Notes: a model not told the origin generated them from the sequence alone. Positions 34,411-42,688 are shown, counted from the first letter of the stretch. The stretch is 64,000 bases of DNA from Streptomyces fildesensis (GCF_016107395.1 NZ_JAAIKO010000001.1:434001-498000); one strand, 5' to 3'. Translations and numbers: made by a program.

Positions 34411-34456
34411 CCGCCCCGAACGACGGCCCCGGCCCCCGCCCCGCACGCACAAACAG

Positions 34457-34498
34457 GTGCGGGACCAAGCAGTCCCCCCGGACTGCCCGGTCCCGCAC
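34457..34498. terminator. Terminator after udk
   Basis: Two-part stem: GTGCGGGACC / GGTCCCGCAC and, inside, GCAGTCC / GGACTGC with a 4-C loop. Confidence 0.85.
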
Positions 34499-34520
34499 CC
34501 ACCGCGCTCCCCCGACCGCG

Positions 34521-34601
34521 GCTTTCCCCCGTACCCCCCGGTTTTTCCCCCGCTCCCCGTTCCCCCGTATCCCCCGTTCCCCCCGCTTCCCCGTTCCCCC
34601 C
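34521..34601. repeat. C-rich polypyrimidine tract
   Basis: Almost pure C/T on the plus strand, made of runs of four to seven C separated by GTT, GTA, GCT. The minus strand therefore has many G-runs and could form G-quadruplexes. It lies between the facing terminators of udk and sigQ. Confidence 0.7.
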
Positions 34602-34621
34602 CGCCGGTCCCCCGACCGGCG
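34602..34621. terminator. Terminator of sigQ
   Basis: Perfect 8-bp stem CGCCGGTC / GACCGGCG with a 4-nt loop, 21 bp beyond the sigQ stop codon on the minus strand. Confidence 0.65.
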
Positions 34622-34642
34622 TTCTGTGGACGGTCCGAATCG

Positions 34643-35422
34643 TCAGGCCACCAGCTCGCCGAACGACTCCTCCTCGTCGCGGCCGAAGCTCAGCGCCTCG
34701 TCCTCGCGCATCCGGCGCAGCGAGCGCCAGATGCTGCTCTTGACCGTGCCGACGCTGATGCCGAGGATGTCGGCGATCTCCGGGTCGGTGCGGCCTTCGT
34801 AGTAGCGGAGCACCAGCATGGTGCGCTGGGTCTCGGGAACCTTGGCCAGCGCCTGCCACAGCACGGCGCGCAGTTCGGTGCCGCCCATCGCGTCCGACTC
34901 GCCCACCGTCTCCGGCAGTTCCTCGGTCGGGTACTCGTTGAGCTTGCGGCGGCGCCAGGCGCTGATGTGCAGGTTGGTCATGGTGCGGCGCAGGTAGCCG
35001 CCGACGGCCGCCTTGTCGCTGATCCGGTCCCAGGCGCGGTAGGTGGAGAACAGCGCGCTCTGCAGCAGGTCCTCGGCCTCGTAACGGTCACCGGTCAGGT
35101 GGTAAGCGGTGGCGTAGAGGGAGGCGCGGCGGTCCTTGACGTAGGCGGTGAACTCCGCCTCCGCCAGGCTGTCGTGCCGCGGTACCGGAATGGTGGCCGT
35201 TGCGGTGGCCGTGGCGGCCGGTGCACCGGCGCCGCCCTCGATCGCCGTCATGTACGGCGGCCGGTTGCGGGTCACCTGGCCGGTGCTCTGTGCCGTCTGT
35301 CGTCCGGTGCCGCGAGCGCACCCCCGTCCGTTCGCGGCACCGGACTTCCCGTCGTTCCGGCCGGCGGTGTGCTGGCGCGGCTGAAGGACTGCGGTGGTGG
35401 TGGTGCTGTGCAGTGCGTTCAT
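34643..35422 (-). CDS. sigQ: ECF (SigE-family) RNA polymerase sigma factor SigQ
   Basis: 259 residues. The first 85 residues are an unusual Thr/Ala-rich extension with no fold signs. Sigma region 2 follows (FTAYVKDRRASLYATAYHLT, YEAEDLLQSALFSTYRAWDR, AVGGYLRRTMTNLHISAWRR) and then region 4 (LWQALAKVPETQRTMLVLRY, DPEIADILGISVGTVKSSIW). It directs RNA polymerase to a specific promoter set. It is transcribed away from afsQ1-afsQ2, the same layout as S. coelicolor sigQ, where it forms part of the AfsQ network controlling antibiotic production. A perfect AfsQ1 box lies in the shared upstream region. ATG 35422 is preceded by GGGGG; an internal start near PRHDSLAEAEF cannot be excluded. Confidence 0.88.
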   Translation of the reverse strand: MNALHSTTTTAVLQPRQHTAGRNDGKSGAANGRGCARGTGRQTAQSTGQVTRNRPPYMTAIEGGAGAPAATATATATIPVPRHDSLAEAEFTAYVKDRRASLYATAYHLTGDRYEAEDLLQSALFSTYRAWDRISDKAAVGGYLRRTMTNLHISAWRRRKLNEYPTEELPETVGESDAMGGTELRAVLWQALAKVPETQRTMLVLRYYEGRTDPEIADILGISVGTVKSSIWRSLRRMREDEALSFGRDEEESFGELVA

Positions 35423-35539
35423 GTCGCGCCCCCGTCGGTGGAACCGTCTTGGTGATATTCGGCGTCGGTCTCCGTGTGGATGCCGCTGCCTTAGGTCCAT
35501 AAGACTGCCGGGCCAGTTTCATGGCGCTGTCCGCCGAGT

Positions 35540-35555
35540 GTCACAGGCCCGTCAC
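35540..35555. promoter_or_regulatory. AfsQ1-binding box
   Basis: GTCAC-N6-GTCAC (35540-35544 and 35551-35555), an exact match to the GTnAC-N6-GTnAC direct repeat described for AfsQ1 in S. coelicolor. It lies between sigQ and afsQ1, where it can control both. Confidence 0.85.
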
Positions 35556-35655
35556 AGAGACTTCCGGTACACGCAGAGTGAGCCGGAGGCCGATCCTTGA
35601 GGTGAGATCCCCCAGTGCTCGATACATGGGCATCCGGTAGGTCACAATGACCGGC

Positions 35656-36333
35656 GTGCCTTTCCTGTTGCTTATCGAGGATGACGACGCCATCCGTACC
35701 GGCCTCGAACTCGGCCTGTCCCGCCAGGGCCACCGTGTGGTTGCCGCGGCGACGGGCGAGGACGGCCTGAAGCTGCTCAAGGAGCAGCGCCCCGACCTGA
35801 TCGTGCTGGATGTGATGCTGCCGGGCATCGACGGCTTCGAGGTGTGCCGCCGGATCCGGCGCACCGACCAGTTGCCGATCATCCTGCTGACCGCCCGCAG
35901 CGACGACATCGATGTCGTCGTGGGGCTGGAGTCGGGGGCCGACGACTATGTCATCAAGCCCGTCCAGCCCCGGGTGCTCGACGCCCGCATCCGCGCCGTG
36001 CTGCGCCGCGGTGAGCGCGACAGCACGGATTCCGCGGCCTTCGGCTCCATCGTGATCGACCGTTCGGCGATGACGGTGACGAAGGACGGCGAGGATCTGC
36101 AGCTGACGCCGACCGAGCTGCGGCTGCTGCTGGAGCTGAGCCGCCGGCCCGGCCAGGCCCTGTCCCGGCAGCAGTTGCTGCGGCTGGTGTGGGAGCACGA
36201 CTACCTCGGTGACTCGCGGCTGGTCGACGCCTGTGTGCAGCGGCTGCGCGCGAAGATCGAGGACGTTCCGTCGTCACCGACCCTCATTCGTACGGTCCGC
36301 GGTGTCGGGTACCGCCTGGACACGCCGCAGTGA
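35656..36333 (+). CDS. afsQ1: Two-component response regulator AfsQ1
   Basis: 225 residues from GTG 35656 (the ATG at 35647 would add three). Receiver domain with acidic pocket IEDDDA, phospho-acceptor Asp52 in LIVLDVMLPGIDG, Thr in LTARSDD and Lys in VIKPVQ; OmpR/PhoB winged helix from about residue 130 (LTPTELRLLLELSRRPGQAL and RLRAKIEDVPSSPTLIRTVR). Length and the Asp52 position equal S. coelicolor AfsQ1, a global regulator of antibiotic production, nitrogen metabolism and development. Its stop overlaps the afsQ2 start (GTGA). Autoregulation through the box at 35540 is likely. The kinase partner is AfsQ2, encoded next. Confidence 0.93.
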   Translation: MPFLLLIEDDDAIRTGLELGLSRQGHRVVAAATGEDGLKLLKEQRPDLIVLDVMLPGIDGFEVCRRIRRTDQLPIILLTARSDDIDVVVGLESGADDYVIKPVQPRVLDARIRAVLRRGERDSTDSAAFGSIVIDRSAMTVTKDGEDLQLTPTELRLLLELSRRPGQALSRQQLLRLVWEHDYLGDSRLVDACVQRLRAKIEDVPSSPTLIRTVRGVGYRLDTPQ

Positions 36334-37826
36334 CGGACCGGTTCTTCGGCTGGGCCACCGGCATGCTGCGCTGGACCAGCCTGCGGCTGCGGCTGGTCGC
36401 GGTGTTCGCCGCGGTGGCGCTGACGGCCGCCGTGTCCGCCTCCGGGATCGCGTACTGGCTGAACCGTGACGCGGTGCTGACCCGTGCGCAGAACTCCGCG
36501 CTCAACGACTTCCGCGACTCGCTGCAGCGCAACGCGGCCTCGCTGCCGGTCAACCCGCCGTGCGAGGGGCTGAAGGACGCCGCCGACGAGATGGGCGGCC
36601 CCGGCAGCTACGCGGTGCTGCTCATCGACAGGACCCCGGACAACGGGCCGTGCGCGGCGCCGTCCAGCCGCGACGTCTTCACCCTGGACGATGTGCCGAA
36701 GGCACTCCAGGACGCGGTGAACACCCGGCACAAGCAACAGGACAACAAGTACCACCTGCACTGGCTGCGGATCTCGCTGCACGGCACGCCGTACCTGGTG
36801 GCCGGCGCGAAGATCATGGACGACGGCCCGACCGGCTACATGCTCAAGTCGCTGGACGCGGAGCGCAAGGACCTCAACTCCCTGGCCTGGTCGCTGGGGA
36901 TCGCCACGATGCTCGCGCTGATCGGCTCCGCCCTGCTGGCCCAGGCCGCCGCCTCGACGGTGCTGCGGCCCGTCCAGCGGCTCGGTGTCGCGGCGCAGCA
37001 GCTCGGCGAGGGCCGGCTCGGCACCCGGCTGAAGGTGTCGGGCACGGACGAGCTGGCGGAACTGTCCAGGACGTTCAACAAGGCGGCGGAGGCCCTGGAG
37101 ACGCGGGTGGAGGAGCTGAGCGCGCGGGAGGCCGCCAGCCGCCGCTTCGTCGCCGACATGTCGCATGAGCTGCGCACCCCGCTCACCGCGATCACCGCCG
37201 TGACCGAGGTGCTGGAGGACGAGGCCGACTCCCTCGACCCGATGATCGCGCCCGCCGTGCGCCTGGTGGTCAGTGAGACCCGCCGGCTCAACGAGCTGGT
37301 GGAGAACCTGATGGAGGTCACCCGCTTCGACGCGGGCACCGCCCGGCTGCTGCTCGACGAGGTCGACGTGGCCGACATGGTGACGGCGTGCATGGACGCG
37401 CGGGCCTGGCTGGACTCCGTCGAGCTGGACGCGCCGCGCGGCATCTTCGTCCGCCTGGACCCGCGCCGGCTCGATGTGATCATGGCGAATCTGATCGGGA
37501 ACGCGCTCAAGCACGGCGGCTCCCCGGTCCGGGTGTCGGTGCGGACCGCCGAGGACCAGCTGGTCATCAGCGTCGCGGACAACGGTCCCGGCATCCCCGA
37601 GGACGTGCTGCCGCACGTCTTCGACCGTTTCTACAAGGCGGACGCGTCCCGCGCCCGTTCGGAGGGCAGCGGGCTCGGCCTGTCGATCGCGATGGAGAAC
37701 GCACACATCCACGACGGCGACATCACCGCCGCGAACGCGCCGGGCGGCGGCGCCGTCTTCACCCTGTACCTGCCGGTGCGGCCCGCCGAGGCACTGCCCG
37801 AGGGCGACGAGGACGGCCGACCGTGA
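36330..37826 (+). CDS. afsQ2: Sensor histidine kinase AfsQ2
   Basis: 498 residues. Helix 1 (LRLVAVFAAVALTAAVSASG), an extracellular sensor domain of about 130 residues with two Cys (NPPCEG, NGPCAAP), helix 2 (IATMLALIGSALLAQAAAS), HAMP (VLRPVQRLGVAAQQLGEGRL), and the dimerisation box ADMSHELRTPLTA with the phospho-His near residue 279. The kinase ATPase has N box NLIGNALKHGG, G1 VADNGPGIPE, F box FDRFYKAD and G2 GSGLGLS. It phosphorylates AfsQ1 in response to a signal at the cell surface, still unknown; in S. coelicolor, glutamate-grown cultures reveal its effects. It is coupled by 4-bp overlaps to afsQ1 and to the lipoprotein gene. Confidence 0.93.
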   Translation: MTDRFFGWATGMLRWTSLRLRLVAVFAAVALTAAVSASGIAYWLNRDAVLTRAQNSALNDFRDSLQRNAASLPVNPPCEGLKDAADEMGGPGSYAVLLIDRTPDNGPCAAPSSRDVFTLDDVPKALQDAVNTRHKQQDNKYHLHWLRISLHGTPYLVAGAKIMDDGPTGYMLKSLDAERKDLNSLAWSLGIATMLALIGSALLAQAAASTVLRPVQRLGVAAQQLGEGRLGTRLKVSGTDELAELSRTFNKAAEALETRVEELSAREAASRRFVADMSHELRTPLTAITAVTEVLEDEADSLDPMIAPAVRLVVSETRRLNELVENLMEVTRFDAGTARLLLDEVDVADMVTACMDARAWLDSVELDAPRGIFVRLDPRRLDVIMANLIGNALKHGGSPVRVSVRTAEDQLVISVADNGPGIPEDVLPHVFDRFYKADASRARSEGSGLGLSIAMENAHIHDGDITAANAPGGGAVFTLYLPVRPAEALPEGDEDGRP

Positions 37827-38488
37827 CGACCATGACGTCCCTCCTGCAGAACGGCCTGCGCTCCTCGCGGGCCGGAACACTCCGCACCGCCGCGCTGCTC
37901 GCGGCCCTCGTCACCGCCGCCACCTGCGGCTGCGGCATCCGGACGACCACCGTGCCGGTGGACGCGGGACCCGCGCCCACCCGGGTGTCGTGCGCCGTGC
38001 CCCAGGCGACCGTCCCGCCGGAGACGCCCGGCGCCACCGTCGTGAAGGTGTACCTGGTGTGCAGCGCGCTGGCCGCGCAGGTCACCCGGACCGTCACCAG
38101 CTCCGACGTCACCGGGGCGCGCCCCGCTCCGGCGAGCCGGCTGATCGCCGCCCATGAGCTGCTCGACCAGCTGAAGCGCCGGCCGTCGGCCGGGGAGGCG
38201 GAGGCCGGGTTCGCCACCGAGGTGCCCGGCAACCTGAACCTCACCGGCCCCAGGCCGGGTGATCCGAAGGACTCGCTGCGGCTGAACCTGTCGCTGGACG
38301 AACTGCCGTCCTTCGCACTGGCCCAGCTGGTGTGCACCTTCACGGCCGCGCCCGGTGTCGGCCTCGCGGACCGCTCCGTACCGCTCGGCGGTCCGGATGC
38401 CGCGGACCCCGTCAAGCGCTACCTCTGCACGTCCGCACTGCGCACCAGGCCGGACGCGGCGGACACGGCGGGAACCGTCGTCAAGTGA
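37823..38488 (+). CDS. Putative lipoprotein of the afsQ operon
   Basis: 221 residues. N-terminal signal (TLRTAALLAALVTAATCGCG): the cysteines are close to a lipobox but the -1 residue is unusual, so lipid attachment is likely rather than certain. The mature protein has two internal segments that look repeated, each with Cys (VYLVCSALAAQVTRTV, AQLVCTFTAAPG, KRYLCTSALR). No known fold recognised. GTG start overlaps the afsQ2 stop and its own stop overlaps the VanZ-like gene (GTGA in both cases). Being co-transcribed with a sensor kinase, it may tune signal detection outside the membrane; this is inference. Confidence 0.78.
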   Translation: MTTMTSLLQNGLRSSRAGTLRTAALLAALVTAATCGCGIRTTTVPVDAGPAPTRVSCAVPQATVPPETPGATVVKVYLVCSALAAQVTRTVTSSDVTGARPAPASRLIAAHELLDQLKRRPSAGEAEAGFATEVPGNLNLTGPRPGDPKDSLRLNLSLDELPSFALAQLVCTFTAAPGVGLADRSVPLGGPDAADPVKRYLCTSALRTRPDAADTAGTVVK

Positions 38489-39039
38489 ATGGCGTCATTC
38501 CCCTCGTGCAGCCTGAAGCCCCGATCCTGAAGGCACGCGCGATGGGCCTGGTGCTCACCGCCGTGCATCTGTCCTTCGTCGGATGGCTGATGCTCCGGCC
38601 GCACTACGTTCCCTGGGTGGCGGCGCCCAATCTGCGGCCGCTCGACACCATCCACGCCGACCTGGCCATGAGCCCGTTCGAGGCGGCCCGGCGGCTGCTC
38701 GCGGGACTGCTGCTGCTCGCCCCGCTCGGTGTCCTGCTGCCGATGACGGGCGGCCGGATCCGCACCCCCGGGGTCGGCTCCTTCGCCCGCACGGTCTTCG
38801 CCGGACTGATGGTGTCGCTGTCCGTGGAGTTCCTGCAGACGGTGGTGCCGGGCCAGATCTTCGACATCGACGCGCTGCTGCTGAACACGGCGGGCGTCGC
38901 CCTGGCGTATCTGGCGGTCGTCCCCGCGGCCCGGCGGCTGCTGCGCCGCCGCGGGTTCGGTGCCCTCACCGGGCCCGGACCCCGGGCCCGGTCTCAGGGG
39001 TCGTCCCCGACGACTCCCAGGGTCGGGATCGCCCCGTAG
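38485..39039 (+). CDS. VanZ family membrane protein
   Basis: 184 residues. VanZ-like pattern: a first helix (MGLVLTAVHLSFVGWLMLRP), the conserved PNLRPLDTIHAD motif, helix LLAGLLLLAPLGVLLPMTGG, a third helix beginning ARTVFAGLMVSLSVEFLQTV with the conserved VEFLQ, and FDIDALLLNTAGVALAYL. VanZ homologues are integral membrane proteins; the founding member lowers teicoplanin sensitivity by an unknown route. It is the last gene of the afsQ1-afsQ2-lipoprotein operon (4-bp overlap), so it may act on cell-envelope properties under AfsQ control. GTG start set by the overlap. Confidence 0.88.
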   Translation: MNGVIPLVQPEAPILKARAMGLVLTAVHLSFVGWLMLRPHYVPWVAAPNLRPLDTIHADLAMSPFEAARRLLAGLLLLAPLGVLLPMTGGRIRTPGVGSFARTVFAGLMVSLSVEFLQTVVPGQIFDIDALLLNTAGVALAYLAVVPAARRLLRRRGFGALTGPGPRARSQGSSPTTPRVGIAP

Positions 39040-39130
39040 AGCGATGATTCGACAGGGTATGTACTCGTAGCGTTGGAGACATCGGAACACCGGAAACCTC
39101 CGGCATCCGACCTTCCGACAGGAGTACGAG

Positions 39131-39331
39131 ATGAGCGCCCTCGCCCGCCCCACCAACGGCCGCATGATCGGCGGTGTCTGCGCCGCGCTGGCCAACCGGT
39201 TCGGCACCTCCGCCACGACGATGCGGGTGATCTTCCTGCTGTCGTGCCTGCTTCCCGGCCCGCAGTTCCTGCTCTACATCGCCCTGTGGGTGATGCTCCC
39301 GGCGGAGAAGTCCGCTACCGCCGCTTGGTGA
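39131..39331 (+). CDS. PspC domain protein
   Basis: 66 residues made up almost wholly of a PspC domain: RMIGGVCAALANRFGTSATT followed by a long hydrophobic helix (VIFLLSCLLPGPQFLLYIAL) and WVMLP. PspC domains occur in membrane-bound stress regulators; stand-alone short versions are common in actinobacteria and have no tested role. AGGAG stands 7 nt before ATG 39131. It converges with, and overlaps by 17 bp, the lipoprotein gene on the minus strand. Confidence 0.88.
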   Translation: MSALARPTNGRMIGGVCAALANRFGTSATTMRVIFLLSCLLPGPQFLLYIALWVMLPAEKSATAAW

Positions 39332-40037
39332 CCGGCGCGCCCAGCTTCTTCAGCTGCGCGGTGACCACCGCCGGCGGCACGTCGTAGCTCTTCGCCAGGG
39401 TGACGTCCGCGCCGCGGAAGATGCTGACGGTCGAGCCGGTACGGATCACGACGAAGTCCTGCCGTGCGCCGCTGCCGCCCGCCGCGAAGCCGAGCGCGAA
39501 CCGCAGATCGTCGTCGCCCAGTTCGAGCGCGGGCCGCGGGGCGACCGCCACCGGCACTCCGGTGACGCCCCCGATGACCGGCTTGAAGCCGGCCGCGCAC
39601 GCGTGAACCGCGGTCCGCAGGGCCGCGACCGCCTTCTGCGCTCCCCCGCTGCCATAGGCGGAGAGCGTGACGGTGACGCCCGCGCCGGGCATCTTCTGGC
39701 CGGCCGGGGCGAGCGCCCTCGGGACGGTCTCCTTGGCACCGGCCGGCGGACGCCCGGAGAGCAGATCGGCGAGCGGCTGGCACGCGCGCTTGTCGGCCGC
39801 CGTGGCGTCGGCGGCCGCACCGGCGGCATAGCCCGCCGTCACCGTGAAGCCCGGCACGTCCCCCGGCACGAGCGCCGTCCGCTCCAGCGCCGTGCGCGCG
39901 GGCAGCACGGCCGGCGTGGTGGCGCCCGGCCCGGTGGAGGCCCCGGCCGTGTCGCCGCCGGACGATCCGCTGCAGGCCGTGACCAGCAACAGGGGCGCGA
40001 GCAGCGCGAACCCGGCGATCCTCTGGGGAATGTGCAC
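39315..40037 (-). CDS. Putative lipoprotein
   Basis: 240 residues. Signal peptide IAGFALLAPLLLVTACSGSS with a clear lipobox (LVTAC). After a Gly/Ser/Thr linker the mature protein has two Cys (RACQPL, VHACAAG) and segments (VPGFTVTAG, GVTVTLSAYG, LRFALGFAAGG, DFVVIRTGSTVSIFR) that resemble streptomycete extracellular sensor-like lipoproteins of unknown function. GTG 40037 was chosen because the signal peptide begins directly after it; the longer frame upstream is in the terminator and the next gene. Overlaps the PspC gene end. Confidence 0.8.
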   Translation of the reverse strand: MHIPQRIAGFALLAPLLLVTACSGSSGGDTAGASTGPGATTPAVLPARTALERTALVPGDVPGFTVTAGYAAGAAADATAADKRACQPLADLLSGRPPAGAKETVPRALAPAGQKMPGAGVTVTLSAYGSGGAQKAVAALRTAVHACAAGFKPVIGGVTGVPVAVAPRPALELGDDDLRFALGFAAGGSGARQDFVVIRTGSTVSIFRGADVTLAKSYDVPPAVVTAQLKKLGAPVTKRR

Positions 40038-40055
40038 GCGCGGAGCGTAGCAAGA

Positions 40056-40100
40056 GCGACGGGCCGTACCCCGCCGGGAAGGCAGGGTACGGCCCGTCGC
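40056..40100. terminator. Terminator after the small secreted protein gene
   Basis: GCGACGGGCCGTACCC and GGGTACGGCCCGTCGC: 16-bp perfect stem, 13-nt loop, downstream (minus strand) of the gene at 40178-40540. Confidence 0.85.
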
Positions 40101-40177
40101 CGCGTCACGATGCGCGTAGCGGTCGCTGGTCGGTCCGCGGCTGGGCACCGCGGGGTCGGTGCTGTGGTGCGGGAGGG

Positions 40178-40540
40178 TCAGCCGCCGAGCAGGCCGCCGG
40201 GCAGCGCGTTGGTGGCCACCGGGCCGGTCGGCAGGCTGTTGGTCGTCACGCCCTTGGCCACCGGCAGACCGCCGAGGAGGCCGCCGACCGGGTCCTTCTG
40301 GGCCTCCGGCAGCGTGGAGCCGCTTCCGGTGAGCACCGTCTTGGTGGACTCGGTGGCCGTGCTGAGGCCGGGCAGGGTGTCGGTGACCTGGCCGGTCGGC
40401 AGCTGGCCGGCGAGCTGGCCGACCGTGCCCAGGGCGTCGACGGCGGGGAGGGCGGCGGCCGAGGCGGAGCCGGCGGCAGCGGCGGCGAAGGCGACGCCGA
40501 GAGCGGCGGCACCAAGGGTCTTCATGGTTCGGGTCGTCAT
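40178..40540 (-). CDS. Small secreted protein
   Basis: 120 residues (115 if the second ATG is used). Signal peptide (TLGAAALGVAFAAAAAGSAS, cleavage near ASA-AAL) and a short, Cys-free mature region rich in Gly, Leu, Pro and Thr (VDALGTVGQLAGQLPTGQVT, GGLLGGLPVAKGVTT, ATNALPGGLLGG). ATG 40540 has GGAG 2 nt upstream, closer than ideal. No enzymatic motif. Proteins of this build are abundant in streptomycete secretomes; role unknown. Bounded by terminators on both sides, so monocistronic. Confidence 0.78.
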   Translation of the reverse strand: MTTRTMKTLGAAALGVAFAAAAAGSASAAALPAVDALGTVGQLAGQLPTGQVTDTLPGLSTATESTKTVLTGSGSTLPEAQKDPVGGLLGGLPVAKGVTTNSLPTGPVATNALPGGLLGG

Positions 40541-40594
40541 GGCTCCGGAACGTAGTCATGACATCACGAAGGGTGCAAGCGGGGAAAATATGTA

Positions 40595-40632
40595 CGGGCG
40601 TGGCCGTAACCCGGGGGTCACGGCCACGCCCG
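40595..40632. terminator. Terminator after adenosine deaminase
   Basis: CGGGCGTGGCCGT / ACGGCCACGCCCG, 13-bp perfect stem with a 12-nt loop, 13 bp after the add stop codon; on the minus strand the downstream side leads into a T/C-rich stretch. Confidence 0.85.
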
Positions 40633-40644
40633 AAGGTTTTCCGA

Positions 40645-41811
40645 TCAGCCCTGCGGTGTGGCAGAACCGCTGGCCAGCGCCGGTGTGGCGGCGGCCTGCT
40701 GGAACAGCCACTCCGCCTTCAGCTCGGCGTATCCGGGCTTGATTACGTCATTGATCATCGCGAGACGTTCATCGAAAGGGATGAATGCTGATTTCATCGC
40801 ATTGACCGTAAACCACTGCAGGTCATCGAGGGAGTACGCGAAAGCCTCGACCAGGTGCTCGAACTCACGGCTCATGCTCGTACCGCTCATCAGCCGGTTG
40901 TCGGTGTTCACCGTGACCCGGAAGTGCAGCCGGCGCAGCAGCCCGATGGGGTGCTCGGCGTACGAGGCGGCCGCCGCCGTCTGCAGGTTGGACGACGGGC
41001 ACATCTCCAGCGGGATCCGCTTGTCGCGGACGTAGCTGGCGAGCGGGCCCAGCTTGACCGCACCGTCCTCGGCGACCTGGATGTCGTCGATGATGCGCAC
41101 CCCGTGGCCGAGCCGGTCGGCGCCGCACCACTGCAGCGCCTGCCAGATCGACGGCAGCCCGAAGGCCTCACCGGCGTGGATCGTGAAGTGGTTGTTCTCC
41201 CGCTTGAGGTACTCGAAGGCGTCCAGGTGCCGGGTGGGCGGGAAGCCCGCCTCGGCGCCCGCGATGTCGAAGCCGACGACGCCGTGGTCCCGGTAGCGGT
41301 TGGCGAGTTCGGCGATCTCCAGCGAGCGGGCCGCGTGCCGCATCGCGGTCAGCAGCGCGCCGACGCGGATGCGGTTGCCGTCCTCACGGGCCCGGCGCTC
41401 GCCCTCACGGAAGCCCTCGTTGACCGCTTCGACGACCTCTTCGAGGGTCAGTCCGGCTTCGAGGTGCTGCTCGGGGGCGTAGCGGATCTCCGCGTACACG
41501 ACACCGTCGGCCGCGAGGTCCTCGGCACACTCGGCGGCGACCCGCACCAGCGCCTCGCGGGTCTGCATGACCGCGCAGGTGTGGGCGAACGTCTCCAGGT
41601 ACCGCTCCAGGGAGCCGGAGTCGGCGGCCTCGCGGAACCAGGTGCCGAGCTTGTCCGGATCGGACTCGGGGAGACCGGCGTAGCCGGATTCGCGGGCGAG
41701 ATCGACGATCGTGCCGGGACGCAGCCCGCCGTCGAGGTGGTCATGGAGGAGCACCTTGGGCGCGCGACGGATCTGGTCCGGGGTCGGGGTGCTCGTTTTC
41801 TGGCTCTGCAT
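40645..41811 (-). CDS. add: Adenosine deaminase
   Basis: 388 residues. Converts (deoxy)adenosine to (deoxy)inosine, which PNP can then cleave. Zinc ligands and catalytic residues are seen in order: [12 protein letters not shown] (HxH), [13 protein letters not shown] (His and catalytic Glu), DRLGHGVRI (His), and [12 protein letters not shown] (Asp). MCPSSNLQT is also typical. Length is normal. ATG 41811 starts 17 bp from the CTACGCGCGTAG palindrome; between them TATCGT could be the -10, 6 nt from the ATG, so the transcript may be leaderless. Divergent from the hydrolase gene at 41912. Confidence 0.95.
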   Translation of the reverse strand: MQSQKTSTPTPDQIRRAPKVLLHDHLDGGLRPGTIVDLARESGYAGLPESDPDKLGTWFREAADSGSLERYLETFAHTCAVMQTREALVRVAAECAEDLAADGVVYAEIRYAPEQHLEAGLTLEEVVEAVNEGFREGERRAREDGNRIRVGALLTAMRHAARSLEIAELANRYRDHGVVGFDIAGAEAGFPPTRHLDAFEYLKRENNHFTIHAGEAFGLPSIWQALQWCGADRLGHGVRIIDDIQVAEDGAVKLGPLASYVRDKRIPLEMCPSSNLQTAAAASYAEHPIGLLRRLHFRVTVNTDNRLMSGTSMSREFEHLVEAFAYSLDDLQWFTVNAMKSAFIPFDERLAMINDVIKPGYAELKAEWLFQQAAATPALASGSATPQG

Positions 41812-41827
41812 TCACGAACGATACCGC

Positions 41828-41839
41828 CTACGCGCGTAG
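41828..41839. promoter_or_regulatory. Nucleoside-regulon palindrome between add and a hydrolase gene
   Basis: Perfect CTACGCGCGTAG, 17 bp upstream of add and 72 bp upstream of the divergent gene at 41912. Confidence 0.8.
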
Positions 41840-41911
41840 ATCACCTCCCGGGGCGGATTATTTTCCGCACGGACATGTAGCGCACACCCCTCCGTCTGCC
41901 ATCGTTGGGCC

Positions 41912-42688
41912 ATGGCTTCGCAAGCATTAACGGCGCGGGATGCCCGGCTCGGCCGGCCGGTCGCGCCGGGACTCGTTCCCGCCCCGCGGCGCGAGACCGG
42001 AGAGACGGTCCGCGCCGTCGTCCTTGTCCTCCCCGGCGGTGACGCCACCAGCACCCGCCGCCGCTCCCCGCTGGCCGCCGCCCTCATGTGGCCGCTCGCC
42101 CGCCATCTGGTGCGCGAAGGCCGGGCCGACGGCCTCGCCGCCCATGTCGTCCACTACCGCTACCGCGGCTGGAACGGCGGCAACGCCCATCCGGCGGAGG
42201 ACGCCGCATGGGCCGTCGGCGAGATCGTCCGCCGCTACGGCGACGTCCCGGTCTGCCTCGTCGGCATGGACATGGGCGCCCGCGCGGCGCTGCACGCCGC
42301 GGGCCACCCCGCCGTCAACTCCGTTGTGGCGCTGTCCCCTTGGCTGCCGCCCGGCGAGGAACCCGATCCGGTGAAACAGCTCATCGGCCGCCAGGTCCTC
42401 ATAGCCCACGGCACCGACGACTTCGCCACCGATCCCGAACTCTCCTACCTCCTCGCGGAACGCGCCAAGAAGGTCAACCGCGACGTGTGCCGCTTCGAGG
42501 TCCACACCGACGGCCACACCCTCCACCAACACCGCGCCGAGATCTTCGCCCTCACCACCGACTTCACCCTGGGCGCCCTCCTCGACCGCCCCTTCGCCCG
42601 CCCCATCGCGGACGCACTGGCGGCACCACCACCGCTGGGCCTGCGAATGCCACTCGCCTCCGGCTTCGGCCAGTCCCTCCACCACTAG
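41912..42688 (+). CDS. Alpha/beta hydrolase-fold protein with Asp at the nucleophile position
   Basis: 258 residues. An alpha/beta hydrolase core is visible: VVLVLPGGDATS at strand 3, HVVHYRYRGWNGGNAHPAED, then the nucleophile elbow LVGMDMGARAALHAAG, where the usual GxSxG is GMDMG (Asp instead of Ser). QVLIAHGTDDFATDP supplies the acid and a His follows in TDGHTLHQHRAEI. An Asp nucleophile is used by dehalogenases and epoxide hydrolases, so activity is possible but an ester hydrolase is unlikely. ATG 41912. It faces add across a shared control region with the nucleoside palindrome, so a nucleoside-linked role is conceivable. Confidence 0.8.
   Translation: MASQALTARDARLGRPVAPGLVPAPRRETGETVRAVVLVLPGGDATSTRRRSPLAAALMWPLARHLVREGRADGLAAHVVHYRYRGWNGGNAHPAEDAAWAVGEIVRRYGDVPVCLVGMDMGARAALHAAGHPAVNSVVALSPWLPPGEEPDPVKQLIGRQVLIAHGTDDFATDPELSYLLAERAKKVNRDVCRFEVHTDGHTLHQHRAEIFALTTDFTLGALLDRPFARPIADALAAPPPLGLRMPLASGFGQSLHH

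Noticed and set aside
35640..35652. GGTCA-N3-TGACC palindrome at the afsQ1 start
   Set aside because: It overlaps the likely start-codon region and is short; the GTCAC-N6-GTCAC box upstream explains control better.
39315..40559. Longer lipoprotein reading frame starting at 40559
   Set aside because: It covers a terminator and a separate secreted-protein gene; the signal peptide begins at GTG 40037.
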